Notes: generated by a model from the letters alone, not told the origin. Shown: positions 50,424 to 62,248, counted from the stretch's first letter. The stretch: 64,000 nucleotides of DNA from Turnera subulata (GCA_028386065.3 JAKUCV010003328.1:62001-126000); one strand, 5' to 3'. Program-made: numbers and translations.

Positions 50424-51143
50424 ATTTTTTAGGGTTCCTTCTCTGTTCCTATGATTACGGGTGCAGACGATGAATTTCCGAAGGGGTTTTAGTATATTGT
50501 TGGTTTGGTGGAATAGCAAGGTATATAGCATTTTGTACATATGGTCAATGAATGAAGTTGTATGCTGTTAAGATTTCAATTGGTATATGTTTGGATAGTA
50601 TGTTATCACACTGCAAATGAAAATTGTTGGATTATTTCTAATTAGGCATCAAATCCATCTGAGTTCATTTGCTACTTTCAATTGCTAAAAACTTGTTTGC
50701 AAGACCTCACTTAACTCATCCCACGGATTGAACTCATTGTTGTTTTTGTTTCTGAAGTACAGAGTTAATAAATTTACTGCACCGAAAAACTGTTGATTTA
50801 TATAAATAGCAACCGTTTGATGAGGAAAGAAAACAAAAGAATGCAACAGATAGAGAAAATTACCAATTAAATAACTATATCTTAAGTTCATTTCCATTTT
50901 TACAAGTATGCCTGATGGATGACAATGGTCAGCATCGGCATTGCTTCACCTTATGTATGCAACAGTTACTCAACAGATGGATGGAAGCCATCTATCAGGT
51001 GGCTTCTCGAATCTGGCAGCTGATCCGGTGATCCAAGGAGCATATCAACTCCGTCAGGTTTATGATACTGATTTTGCACTGGCCGTTGTCTGCAACACTA
51101 TCTTGAGCCGTATTAAGGATTTCCTCCAGTTTCAATTGAGCCT
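50424..51143. other. Intergenic region between convergent TLC and POLA2 genes
   Basis: Contains the two 3' UTRs. No gene seen; the plus-strand frame at 50941-51147 overlaps the last POLA2 exon and is its shadow. Confidence 0.6.
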
Positions 51144-54100
51144 TTAAATGCCCATTATTGAAGCGTTCATCTTGTCAGGACTTCCATGGTAGTTGAGCTC
51201 TGCAAAGGTGCCACCCCCTTCTCCTTTGGCCAACCTTCCTGGGTTTACACAAACACACTTTCTCTGTTTTTCCCCTTCACCCAAGGTCAATACCTGTGTA
51301 GATGTAATGTGAAATTTGCAAAGCCAATGATTAGCTGAAAACTACCAGCGGTTCAGATTTTTTATGAATATTCAATATGCAGCATTGAGATTCAGATAGG
51401 AACATGGAAAAGGTGGGTGGCACAGTTATCTACCTTTATGAAGTACTTCATATCTGAAGGCAGGATTAGAATATCCGGAATTGAGGTAATATGAAGAGCT
51501 TCTGGAGCAAGCGAAAAATCCAAAGGAATATGTTCTGATGGTGGATATAGAGGATAAAAGCTGTTTCAAATTATTTGAGCAAGTTAGCACGTTAATAATG
51601 ATTTCTTCATACCAACCACAAAATCAAGTGAGGTTTTCATATAGAACTGTTGGAGCATGCCTTTGTTGACTGAGAATATGGCTTGCAATTCTGCTCATTC
51701 GATCGCTAGGTATTCCATCTGCTGGATTTCTTGACATCTCTTCTCCACTTAGCTGTTTTAGAATATCCACCGAGCAGCAGCCCACTTTTACCTGGAGGTA
51801 AGAATATTCAACAACTTCTCTTTCTTAATTACTAGCTGGAGAATAGGCCAAAGATGGCCACAATCAGATGCTGGATATTTTATATCTCAAAGAAGTCTAT
51901 ACACCTGCATCTTCCCAAGAAAGATCCTAAGCACCTCTGAGGATTTTAGAATCAGATACTTATTCTCGCAAGCTGTAATTTCTAAGCCTAAGTTTCGATA
52001 AGACAGTTTCCAATTTGCTTTCATGGCCTCATAAAATTAGAAGGCCTTTCAAGCTACAAAAAAAAACCGGAGGCATACACAAATATTCGAGTATTGGAGT
52101 TAAAGGAACCAACAACCACAATTTAAATATTATCTTCACTTGCCTGATTTGCTTCAAAACTTCCTGGATTTGTGAGACTGATTACCTGTCAGGGAAAAAA
52201 GCCAGGACAATTTAAACCATATGGTAAAAAACTTCAAGAAAATGCAAGCTACAGTAAATGAAATCTTCAAATCGTAGCATACTTGATGTTTCAAATTGGG
52301 TAGATTGATGTCAAAAGCAGGCTGCACAAATAAACTAAAGTAATGAGTCCCAGAAATTTAGAAAGAGACAGTAACAGGTAACATACTGTACTGTCCTTGC
52401 ATATAAAATTTTGAGCAATAGCACTACATACTCAATCATGTATAAATATATATATATATATATGTATACACATACACACACGCCTAACATCCACTCCTTA
52501 GTTCCAGCCTCACCTGAGGGAAAACAAAATCATGGTGTGCATCACGTATAGATGGCACAAGAATAACGCGTGCAGCAGAACCAATATACTCGACATGTTC
52601 TTGCAACTGAAACAATAACCAGAAAAACGATCACAATAGAAGTTCATTCACTTAATCAATTCCAATGACAGAAGTTGCTTCACCCAACCAATTCCATTTT
52701 TTGACATACACTTTTAATGATTTCGTGATGAAAAATGTCTTCAAAGCTCCTGTCTGTAGTTCCTTTACTGATCTCTGGATGGTCAGAATCGATAAATGGT
52801 CCTAGCTGAGAGAAACGCCAATAGGTCAATAAAATCAGATTCAAGGAATGCATGCACATCAGAAATTATTGTATTCAGTACCAGTATCAGCAGTTGAGGT
52901 AGCTTTCTGCTGGCATATGCTAGCAGCTCTTTGAAAGGTTCAAACAGCAAGTTGTCCGATGTGGTAAAAGGACCAGAAGCAATAAGCTGTTTTAATACAA
53001 AGGAGTTGCCCATCAGGATTTAGAGATTAGATTTTCCCGTATGCTAAAGAGAAAATGCATAATTATTACTGGAGAAAAACGGATTTCACAATATATTCAC
53101 ATATAGACGACTGGCAAATATCATACTACATGTGAAGGACAGAGATCTAGAGAAGCCAGAACTGTAACAGAAAGTAGAAAGAGTTCAGGTTATCCTTGCA
53201 TAAGCATGCTTTCTTCATCTATCTTATGCAACAAGGAAAACTTCTGCCTTCTCAGTTTTCAACGATTGCTACCCAACGTGTGAATGCAGTTTTATGCTGT
53301 TTCTAGTTTTACAAATGATGCTACAAAAAGATAACCAGTGAATTAATGATATGTAAAATATTCACCTACTCTGAAAATCCCTATATGGCCACTGTTGGAT
53401 ACTTAAAATGCTTTCACTTTTAATGTTATGGTGCTACATCATAACAGTCAACCTAAATGAAACAACACGAAGATATTTTACGGTCGCGAGGAAAAATTTT
53501 GATTCTAGCATATTTAAGCAATGAAGAAGATGACCTTACCGCTGATAATGTCTGGTCCTGAGCAGAGGACAAATCAGCTGACTGAAACTCCTGATCAAAA
53601 GCTTGCCTCTTTGCAGGAGGCAAATTTTCATCACCACAGTCAGATAAAGGAACGGAATCTACCAGCTTTGATGCAATGAAACAATGTCCACTGGGATTTT
53701 GGCCTTCAATTCCAACAATCTGCAGAAGCAAAATATTTTTTTTTATTAAGCTTGATTATTGCACATATGTCAAGATTTGTAACATGCAGACTCACCTGTC
53801 CAGGAAAAATGGAGAATTGACTCAGTTTAGTTACGTCTAGACGAACATTTCGCCCTCCAGAAAGCTCAGAACTGTTAAGAAACCAAGACATTGAATTCCA
53901 GTTATGATGGTAGTAGTAAGATATAACGCACATAGAAGTTGCTACTTGAATTCAATGGGTTAATACCAAAGCCTTAATACACGAAGTCTCTGATGCTCAT
54001 CTTATGTTATTAAGTGATAGACTTTCTGAATCCTTGGCCATCATTTTGATGGGAAACAATCACTTTGGTGCCAACTTGGCTCGACAATGGGTTTGAAGTT

Positions 54101-55973
54101 GCTGGGACACTGATTTGAACAGATTGACCGACAGACACTCTCAGAACAGTTTTTTTCCAAGTCAATCAAGAGAAATGGCTTTGATTGTTATATTTCACTG
54201 ATTAAATATCCTAATCATCAATTTTCAAAATCTTGCACACCATTGGAGAGCACCTTGTCTTGCCTTTGCTAGAAAATTTGATTTAATTAAGCACAAATGG
54301 AAAAGCTTGGAGTTCTTACCTGCTTTGCAGCAGAATGGACTTATCATTTAGACGACCTTCGCCATCACAACAGATCATTCCAACAGTGAATACATTTCTC
54401 TGAAAAATAGCTTCCATTAGATACTAGGTCTGCTTTCTCAGTGTGACAAGTCCTAACATATGGCATACTGTAAATAAAGAAAATAACAAGACATCCAATG
54501 AAGGCATGCCCAAAGATGGTGTTTTATTTCAAAGCAAAAAAAAAAAAAAAAAAAAGATAGAATCCCATTTGCAGAAAAGGAAAAGGGATGTATGATATGT
54601 CATATCCAGCTAGTTGAAGGGTAACGGGTAGAGAGTGAAAACAAGATAGCATGCTGTTCTGTAATGCAATGCAGCAGATATCACTATTTTCGGGTGGATA
54701 TCTGACACAAAAGTAAAGCAAAAGAGCAGCCAAATTACCTGTGAAGCAACAGTAGGGTCTGTTGGCTCTTCATAGAACCCAGAAGCAGAAAGTGCTGCCG
54801 CATGCTTCTTGATGCGATTGTCAAGTGCATTAAACTAAATAAGAAAAAACTATGTTTAGCAACTAAAAAAGAAAAGATCTGGTTAGCACAATATATGCCA
54901 TTAGAAGTGTAAGATACCCTATCTTCAATCCGGTCATACATGAACCTACACCCTGGCTCTGGCCCCGATCCATTTAGTGTCAATGAACACCTCTTCCGTT
55001 GCTGAACCCTCTTAATAATATCATCCTCAGAGATCTCTTGAGCATTGTCATTTTCACCGTTCTCTGAATCAGGCAGATTACTGATGCTGAATTTCTCCAC
55101 TAACTTCTCTGTTCGTCGTCCAAACGGTGTTACAAGCTTTGACTTCACAGTAGAATAGCCACTTCCATGTGGTTTGAGTGCAGAATCAGATGACTCCCAC
55201 TGAAGCTTTAAGGATTTGTCTCCCGGGGTACTCGGAATTTCTTCTTTTGCATCTCCTTCCTCGTCATTCAAAATCCTAATCATGAAAATTGAAAACAAAA
55301 CATATCTTCCTTCAGATAAGCTAAACCAACCACACTCTGCTCATACCAAGGCATTTCAGTAAAGAGTAACTACACGGTGCATCAAGAAACCAAGCAACAT
55401 CCTCTACTTTAAAGGACCAAAACTAAAAATGAAAGAACTATAGAATAAACATTAATATATGTATATATATATATGATAGAATAAACAGCTTACATCTCCA
55501 CATCTTTGCTAGAATAAACATGCAAATTAGGTTCCTCTTTAATAACCATTTCCTTCTGTTCATTCTGCAAGTGCAACAGAAACCCATCCATTTCGCCATT
55601 TCGCACAACCGATTCATCCAGTTGCCTGTCCCAAAAGCATTCACATTTTACATTAAAAATAAGGGGGGGAAAAGCAGAAAAACAAGATACAAAAGAGGAA
55701 CAAGGTCAACTAATTTAGTTCTACCTATTTAAATAATAAACCTCCCAGCTTGAAACGAGATCCGACGGCTTGAGATTGTAATTTATGCAGAAAGCAAGAC
55801 CTATTAAGACAATCCAACAGCAGAATTAGAAAACTAAGAAAACCGAGTAGAATAAGCGAGACACAAAAAAAAAAAAAAGAAGAAGCAAAGGTCTTACATT
55901 TTTTAAGAACTTCTTCCTCTTCGTCTAGAGAGAAGCCGCTCTTGCTGAATTCGGCTTTGATTTCCTCTTCCAT
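51144..55973 (-). CDS. POLA2: DNA polymerase alpha subunit B (POLA2)
   Basis: Accessory B subunit of the polymerase alpha-primase complex that starts DNA synthesis at origins and Okazaki fragments in the nucleus. Sixteen exons, in transcription order: 55898-55973, 55725-55800, 55494-55625, 54918-55275, 54739-54834, 54320-54399, 53796-53871, 53540-53719, 52882-52986, 52710-52805, 52514-52606, 52283-52321, 52144-52185, 51661-51791, 51434-51560, 51144-51293. They join in phase to 618 residues, near the family length. Marks: N-terminal helical domain (VLKKCLAFCINYNLKPSDLV), linker with TPFGRR, the OB part (NVFTVGMICCDGEGRLND, NVRLDVTKL, FPGQIVGIEGQNP), and the inactive phosphoesterase domain (LLGPFIDSDHPE, VILVPSIRDAHHDFVFPQ, FSLAPEALHITSIPDILILP, CVCVNPGRLAKGEGGGTFAE). 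Introns 13 and 14 have GC donors. The upstream region has an E2F site and telo-boxes. Confidence 0.94.
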
Positions 55974-56011
55974 GGCGGTACACCTCTGTGTGGTGTCTCT
56001 TCTTCACTGTC

Positions 56012-56234
56012 TAGGGTTTCTCAGTTGAGTCTGTGGATGAGGGAGAATTATGGCGGGAAAACTGTTGCTTTTAGGAGCGAATATATTAGAGCACGGACGG
56101 GGAAAAAAAATAAAAATTGAATAAAGACGAAAATTGACCTCGCTGGCTCATATTGTTTGATATCTGGGCTTTAGGGTTTAGCTACCCAAAAGTCCGACTC
56201 AAAGCCCACATAGCAGCTAACTAACACTGGCTCG
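56012..56234 (-). promoter_or_regulatory. POLA2 promoter: E2F site, telo-boxes, site II motifs
   Basis: On the minus strand, TTTTCCCGCC at 56052-56061 is a perfect E2F/DP consensus, 79 bases upstream of the POLA2 ATG. AAACCCTA telo-box motifs lie at 56012-56019 and 56172-56180. TGGGCY site II motifs lie near 56195-56234 (TGGGCTT, TTGGGCC). This combination is established for plant genes expressed at G1/S and in dividing cells, such as PCNA. Binding here is inferred. Confidence 0.75.
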
Positions 56235-56547
56235 GCCCAACGTTTAGTTGAAGAGCAATGGTTTTTGTACCCAAAAATCTATAGAACCCTTTGGTACAAA
56301 TTTGTGTGTAGTGACTGATAAAAAAAAAAAAAAAAGTGTGTAGGGCATATTATATATATAGTTACTTACCATTATATATAAAGAATTATTAGTTTCGAGA
56401 TTTATATAATTGTTTAAATTTTATGTATTTACGAAAACTAGATGCTCCTTAATCCCTTAATTTGTACTTGAGAGATTACCACATTCATTCCTTAATATTA
56501 ATTCCTTGATTATTGACATTTTCTCTCAAGTTGGATATTGTCACCTA

Positions 56548-57462
56548 TAGGGATGGCAATCGGGTAGGGTCGGGTAGGGTAAGCAAGACCCAGACCCAGA
56601 CCCCTAATCAAACCGGATAGGGTAAGAATGGACTAATTATGAACCGGGTAGTGTAATGTTTTATTTTTTTGCCCAACGGGTAATATGGGTCTGGGTAAGG
56701 GTATACCCGTTATACCCGCTAAGTAAAAATCAAGTTCTAATTTTAAAAAAAAATCCTACAATTATTAAATTAACATTCATGAAATAGGTTCCACGTTCAA
56801 GCATAAAAATTTTAAAAATAACAAGAAGTATAAAATTTTAAAATAGCATGTAACTTTTCTCAACTCAAAATGCAAACAATCATTTATTTCTTAATCTCCA
56901 TCCTTTTCTCTACCAAGATCAATATATATTTTTCTAAAAAAAGGTTCATATTATTAAATAATATAAAAATAAAAATCTTATAATAAGTTAAAAATATAAA
57001 TTAATATTGAATACTTATTTTCTTCTTCCATATTATTATCATAAATAATTGTAGGATAATTATAAATTAAAGTTCCTTTTAAGACAAAGAAAAATTATAA
57101 TAACATAATATTAGTTTAGGATTGTAGAGCACGAAATTTCAATAGACCTAAGAGGAGGTGAACGACATTTCAATAGAAAAAGAAGAAGAGTTGAGTCGAA
57201 AAGAATTAAAGAAACAAAAGAAAGAAACTCAAATTGATTTTTATAATTCGTTTATAGATTTTAGAATATTATAATGGATAGGGTCTAACGGATAGGGTAA
57301 AACCTAGACCCTTACCCAGACCAGATCCTACCTAGACCCGGTCAACTCGGGTCCGGGTAATACCCTACCCTTTTTTTATCCGGTCAAAGTCGGATAATAC
57401 CCTATCCATAAAAGCGGGTTTTGAGTGGGTATCGGGTAAACCCGGAAAAATTGCCATCCCTA
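56548..57462. mobile_element. hAT-type non-autonomous DNA transposon
   Basis: A 915-bp element starting TAGGGATGGCAAT and ending ATTGCCATCCCTA, flanked by a perfect 8-bp duplication GTCACCTA (56540-56547 and 57463-57470), as expected of hAT elements. Subterminal regions are full of CGGGTA/TACCCG and AGACCC motifs, the usual transposase-binding repeats. The AT-rich interior has no transposase. It lies ~570 bases upstream of POLA2. Confidence 0.9.
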
Positions 57463-57905
57463 GTCACCTACCTTGATTCCTCCTCATAAGATTGGGCGGT
57501 TAATCCACAATTTGTAAGCAAGCTTACGCTTTAAAGCCAAATGATATTTTTATTAATAAAGTTCCAAATCACTCTCTTAGGGATAATGATCGAAATCACA
57601 TTTCTCGGGATTTTTATGGAAAAAAACCGGGAAACTATAAGAGTGTTTTAATGATAAAGCTCTTGAATCACATGAGGTTTTTAAGGATAAAGCTGTAGAA
57701 ATCACATGAAGAAAAAGAATAATAGGGGTACGTTCTCGGAAAAGTGGTAATTAACACTTGATGAACTAAATTGTGAATATTGATCAACGACTACTTCCAC
57801 AGAGAAGAATAATTTATTGAACACTTCTATGGCTAATCTTCTATTGGTCTTCGTGTTCACCTAACCACATATTCTTCAACTCATGATGATACAACAATTA
57901 AAGCT

Positions 57906-59009
57906 TCAGAGCTTGTTGCGGTACCAATAAACACCCTTGTTGGTTTCATCTTGTTCGACGTAGAGGCACTCGGTGGTGGACCTCCACATGGCTTTGATGA
58001 TTGGGGTGTCATCGAACTGGTAGTAGTCACCGAGGACAGTCTTGATAGCTTTGGTAGCTTCCATGGCATGATAATGGGGGATCGAGTTGAAGAGATGGTG
58101 AGCCACATGGGTGTCTGTGATGTTGTGGAAGACCTTGTTCAGGACGCCATAGTCTCTGTCCACCGTGGACAGAGCTCCCTTGAGCCAATCCCATTCGGAG
58201 GAGTCGTAGTGGGGAAGATCAGGATGGCAGTGGTGCAAGAAGGTGATCAACACAATCATACCATTGGCAAAGAGCACCGGCACCCCATACACGCAAATCA
58301 GCCATGTCAGGCCCTTTGCAGCTGCAACCTTGTAGAGCAAACAAGTGGTAGCAAAAAGGCCAGCGTCAGACAAGTAAATTTGAAGTCTTTCCCTGTCGGT
58401 GAACAAGGGGCTGTAGGGATCGTAGTGACTTGCAAGGCGATCATGTTTGCGTCCAGCCAAGTTGAATGCCAAGTACAGATACATTCCCACTGTGAGCGAA
58501 ATGGTTAGCCGAACAGCTCTCCCAATGGGGTTGTTGAAGTACTTGGAGTACTTTGGGAGTTTGGATTTGGGCTTTGGGACAAAGTTCTCGTCGTGTTCCA
58601 TGGAGGATGTGTTTGCGTGGTGGAGGTGGTGTGTGTATTTCCATGAGAAGTAAGGGATTAGGATGGCAGAGTGGAGGATGAGGCCTATGGTGTCGTTAAC
58701 CCTTTGATGCTCGCTGAAGGCCCCGTGGCCGCACTCGTGGGCGATCACCCAAATGCCCGTAAGGATGCAGCCCTGTAGAAACCAATACACAGGCCACGCT
58801 AGGTAGTTGAGTGGAGAAGGGAGAGAAGGGATGTAAGTAGTGGCAGCATGGTAAAATATATAGATCATACACAGATCATAGACAAGGTAAGAGAATGAAC
58901 GGAGGAAAGATCTCTGAAAGCAATGGGGAGGGATGGCCTTCCTCAGTTGCCCTACTGTGAATGGTGGTTTTGAGGTAGGCACTCCTTTGGGTTTCAGCTG
59001 CACTGCCAT
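57906..59009 (-). CDS. FAD2-like membrane fatty-acid desaturase, divergent (copy A)
   Basis: FAD2-family ER enzymes act on acyl chains of phosphatidylcholine at the delta-12 position; relatives act as desaturases, hydroxylases, epoxygenases, acetylenases or conjugases. Single exon of 367 residues (FAD2 usually ~383). The N-terminal [20 protein letters not shown] is typical. Three His boxes are present: HECGH (91-95), HHLHH (127-131) and HVAHH (301-305). Box 1 continues GAF where canonical FAD2 has HAF, and box 2 is [10 protein letters not shown] where canonical is HRRHHSNTGS. These are the positions that vary in functionally divergent FAD2s. The C-terminal YRNKL resembles the aromatic ER-retrieval signal YNNKL. 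The iron ligands are intact, so an active enzyme is likely; the product cannot be told from sequence. Transcribed away from copy B, 1.5 kb off. Confidence 0.9.
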   Translation of the reverse strand: MAVQLKPKGVPTSKPPFTVGQLRKAIPPHCFQRSFLRSFSYLVYDLCMIYIFYHAATTYIPSLPSPLNYLAWPVYWFLQGCILTGIWVIAHECGHGAFSEHQRVNDTIGLILHSAILIPYFSWKYTHHLHHANTSSMEHDENFVPKPKSKLPKYSKYFNNPIGRAVRLTISLTVGMYLYLAFNLAGRKHDRLASHYDPYSPLFTDRERLQIYLSDAGLFATTCLLYKVAAAKGLTWLICVYGVPVLFANGMIVLITFLHHCHPDLPHYDSSEWDWLKGALSTVDRDYGVLNKVFHNITDTHVAHHLFNSIPHYHAMEATKAIKTVLGDYYQFDDTPIIKAMWRSTTECLYVEQDETNKGVYWYRNKL

Positions 59010-59714
59010 TTTTAGTACTCAAGGAAACACTGAGTTTAGCTTTGCTCAAACCAAACGCCTACTCCTCAAAAAGAACTCGGGAGTTGGGTCTACTCTCTCT
59101 AACTGAATAAGCCTTAACTTGGACAAAATCCTAATCGTGAAAACTTGAGAGTAGGTAGACACTTAATTGGTCACATGGAACTGGTCCGCCACCCAGAAAC
59201 TACTTATAGGATATGTATCCTCTTTGATGACCCGGGTTTGGGAAGCTACCCGGAAGTACAAGTAAAACAAGCGTGATTAAAAAAATTAAGAACGCCACTG
59301 CTAAGATCGATGGATTTCACATGTGGTAAACACCCTAAGGTTGGCGCACGCCTTTGATGGATAATTTATTTGGTTATTATTGATTGCGGACTGAGGTTGC
59401 CGCACGCCTTTGAAGGCAAAGAATTGTTGTTGGCTAATTATGTATGTCTATTTTTTTTTTGTCAAAAATTATGTATGTCTATTTGTATATTATTATATAG
59501 GCCTTGAACATTGACATACTAACTGATCATATACCACTAAAAATATTATTGTATGTCTAAGTGCAAGAATTTACCATGTCATCAGTTTAACCAAAAAGAG
59601 TCAAAAAGTGATGATAAAATCTATATAATTTTCTTATACGTTAGATATAGTCTACCAAAACTTGGGTCCATTGTCTTGACTAAGATTGATGCCACATATA
59701 ATTGATTATGACTA

Positions 59715-59966
59715 TCAATATTAAGTAGGGATATTTATGTATTTTAATTTCAGGTATTTTTCAATATTAAGTAGGTGTATTTATTTCTTTCAATTTCATG
59801 TGTTTTTCAATATTAAATATGGGAATTGATGTCTTTCGATTTTGCATCATTATATTTTTTATTATCAATATCAATATTAAGTAGGGGTATTTATATATTT
59901 CAATTTTACTTATTTTTCAATATTAAATAAGGGTATTTATGACTTTTATTAATTTCGCATATTTTT
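59715..59966 (+). repeat. 46-bp minisatellite in the divergent FAD2 promoter
   Basis: TCAATATTAA starts units at 59715, 59761, 59807, 59871 and 59917: three exact 46-bp spacings and one enlarged to 64. Units share GTAGGGGTATTTAT and TTTCAATTT. The copies are degenerate. Confidence 0.85.
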
Positions 59967-60437
59967 CAGGATTGGTGCTTTTATATATTGTATAGGTATA
60001 GATTTTTTTCCATATAGGACCATTTTGTTGACTTCCTCAACCTCTTTGACTCTAATATTAGTAATTTACACTATTCGTCCTGATGCTTCCCAATTTGAAA
60101 TGTATAACTCATATTTTAGCAACAATATGTACACTGCCCGTTTTGTTATAATATTTTTTAGCAACATTCTGTTGACTCCAACAACCTTCACAGGTACATT
60201 TTGTTATAATAATGTTTTAGCACAGACAACTGATTATTGTGCGCGTGCTTTTTATGTTCTTTACTGAAATCATTTTTTTGACTACGGGAACCTGCTTGTG
60301 ATGTTCTTCTGCTTGTACTTACACCCTTCTGCTGCATAAACTTCTTGACTAATTAACTATACCTCTACAATATTGGTGTGCTCACCAATAAAGTACACCT
60401 TCCAACTCCACAGCCAAAGGGACGTTCTTGTATACCT

Positions 60438-60452
60438 TATATATATATAAAG
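60438..60452 (+). promoter_or_regulatory. TATA box of FAD2-like copy B
   Basis: A run TATATATATATAAAG about 100 bases upstream of the ATG at 60551, followed by a CT-rich stretch (CCTCTACATCCCC) suitable for transcription start. Position and sequence fit a focused plant promoter. Confidence 0.65.
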
Positions 60453-60550
60453 GCCTCTACATCCCCAAGGAGATACCAGCAGCATTAACCCATAGTGATC
60501 GATTCGATCTCGATAGATAGAGTAAGTTGGCAGCAGCAGCTGGAAGATCA

Positions 60551-61741
60551 ATGGAAGCCTACCAAAGAATTTCCTCAGACCACCCAACAACATTAGCATA
60601 TGAAAATGAAAAGAAGGATTGCCTGCAGCAGAAGAAGAAGAGAGTGAGAGTGCCCAGTGAGAAGCCTCCTTTCACGCTTGCCACACTCAAGAAAGCCATT
60701 CCTGCCCATTGCTTCCACCGCTCCCTTCTCCGCTCTTTGGCTTACCTTGTTTATGACCTCTCCGTTTGCTCCACTCTTTTCTACATTGCCAAGACTTACA
60801 TTCCCATCCTTCCCTCCCCACTCAACTATGTGGCTTGGCCATTCTACTGGTTCATCCAGGGAGCATTCATGACAGGTATCTGGGTCATAGGCCACGAATG
60901 CGGTCACCGTGCCTTCAGCGAATACGCGTGGGTGGACAACATTGTAGGCCTAATCCTTCACTCTGCACTCATGACCCCTTTCTTCGCATGGAAATACAGC
61001 CACCGCAGGCATCACTCCAACACCGGCTCCTTGACCCATGATGAAGTCTACCTTCCAAGGTTCGAGGACACCGTCCCATGGTATTCCAAGCACCTCAATA
61101 ACCCAATAGGCAGAGTCATCCGTATTGTCTCCATGCTCTTCCTTGCCTTCCCTCTCTACCTTCTCTTCAATGCTTCTAGCCAGAAACACGACCGCTTTGC
61201 CAATCACTACGACCCCTACAGTCCCATCTTCAACGACAGTGAAAGGCTTCAGGTTGTCATCTCTGACGCTGGCATCTTCACCGCACTTTATGTGTTCTAT
61301 AGCGTGTCCAAGGCGCATGGCTTTGCTTGGTTCTTTTGCACCTATCTCGCGCCACTGCTTGTTGTGTTTGCTCTATTCATCATCATCACATACCTGCACC
61401 ACACCAATCCTACACTCCCACACTATGACAACTCCGAGTGGGAATGGTTCAGGGGAGCTCTTTCCACCATCGATTTGGACTTCGGCTGGCTGAACAGGGT
61501 CTTGCACCATGTCACCAACACCCACATCTGTCACCATCTCATCTCCACCATCCCTCACTACCATGCTCTGGAGGCTACCGAAGCCATCAAGCCCATCTTG
61601 GGTGACTATTACCAGATTGATTCTACTCCTATTCACAAGATGTTATACCGAGCCGCAAAGGAGTGCATCTATGCCGAGCCCGACCAAGATTCCAAGAACC
61701 AAGGTGTTTACTGGTACAGGCCATACAAGCACAAGATTTAA
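60551..61741 (+). CDS. FAD2-like membrane fatty-acid desaturase, divergent (copy B)
   Basis: Second FAD2-family enzyme, single exon, 396 residues from the first ATG in frame (MEAYQR). It has an N-terminal extension of about 15 residues with a Lys/Arg run (28-34) before the conserved SEKPPFTLATLKKAIPAHCF. His boxes: HECGH (115-119, followed by RAF), HRRHH (151-155, canonical), HICHH (325-329; canonical HVAHH) with LISTIPHYHALEA after it. The Arg after box 1 and the Ile-Cys within box 3 are unusual. The C-terminal YKHKI fits the aromatic-x-x-Lys-hydrophobic ER-retrieval pattern. Copy B is not a recent duplicate of copy A: box flanks and the N-terminus differ widely. All eight His ligands are kept, so activity is likely, but delta-12 desaturation should not be assumed. 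Confidence 0.9.
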   Translation: MEAYQRISSDHPTTLAYENEKKDCLQQKKKRVRVPSEKPPFTLATLKKAIPAHCFHRSLLRSLAYLVYDLSVCSTLFYIAKTYIPILPSPLNYVAWPFYWFIQGAFMTGIWVIGHECGHRAFSEYAWVDNIVGLILHSALMTPFFAWKYSHRRHHSNTGSLTHDEVYLPRFEDTVPWYSKHLNNPIGRVIRIVSMLFLAFPLYLLFNASSQKHDRFANHYDPYSPIFNDSERLQVVISDAGIFTALYVFYSVSKAHGFAWFFCTYLAPLLVVFALFIIITYLHHTNPTLPHYDNSEWEWFRGALSTIDLDFGWLNRVLHHVTNTHICHHLISTIPHYHALEATEAIKPILGDYYQIDSTPIHKMLYRAAKECIYAEPDQDSKNQGVYWYRPYKHKI

Positions 61742-62126
61742 GTCTTCTAAGTCTTCCCTCCAGCACAGATTTGGAGTTTGAAGTTGTCATGTGTTTTGTG
61801 AACTTGTAAGAATAATGTTAGCACAAGGTTTATGGAATGGAAAATTGTACAATGGTTTTGAAATATCATTGAAACTTTTTTTATATTGCGATTCCATTCC
61901 ACAACTCCTAAAAACGATATTCACACCCAAAAAAAAAAAAAGATAGAAAATCTGAACCAGTGCTCCTATATGAAAAAAATTCGTTAAGTTTTTTTTTTTT
62001 TTTGAGGAAATCGTTAAGGTTGATTTAGAATAAGTTAAACAAGCAATAACAAGATGTCCCTTTTCAGAACTCATTCCATAAATTTATGTGGTTGATTGGT
62101 ATAAATTATGAGAAGTTGAGGCATGC

Positions 62127-62248
62127 GCTTGATTCTCCTGTTTCTTCTCTTCAACCTTTAAAAGGAAACAAAAAAAATCACATGAATGCTTGATTCTCCT
62201 GTTTCTTCTCTTCAACCTTTAAAAGGAAACAAAAAAAATCACATGAAT
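62127..62248 (+). repeat. 61-bp tandem duplication
   Basis: Two head-to-tail copies (62127-62187 and 62188-62248) starting GCTTGATTCTCCTGTTTC and ending ATCACATGAAT, identical by eye; a recent event. Confidence 0.92.

Larger units (their letters stand above)
59010..60550. other. Shared divergent intergenic region of the two FAD2-like genes
   Basis: Holds both promoters and leaders. A 20-base phrase (GGTTG-CGCACGCCTTTGA) occurs twice, near 59339 and 59395. A 46-bp minisatellite lies at 59715-59966, and a strong TATA box for copy B near 60438. FAD2 genes usually have a 5' UTR intron; I could not place one with confidence. No other gene seen. Confidence 0.6.

Noticed and set aside
57951..58508. 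185-residue plus-strand frame opposite desaturase A
   Set aside because: Antisense shadow of a GC-biased coding exon; the minus strand encodes an unmistakable FAD2-like protein. The same applies to the minus frames opposite copy B.
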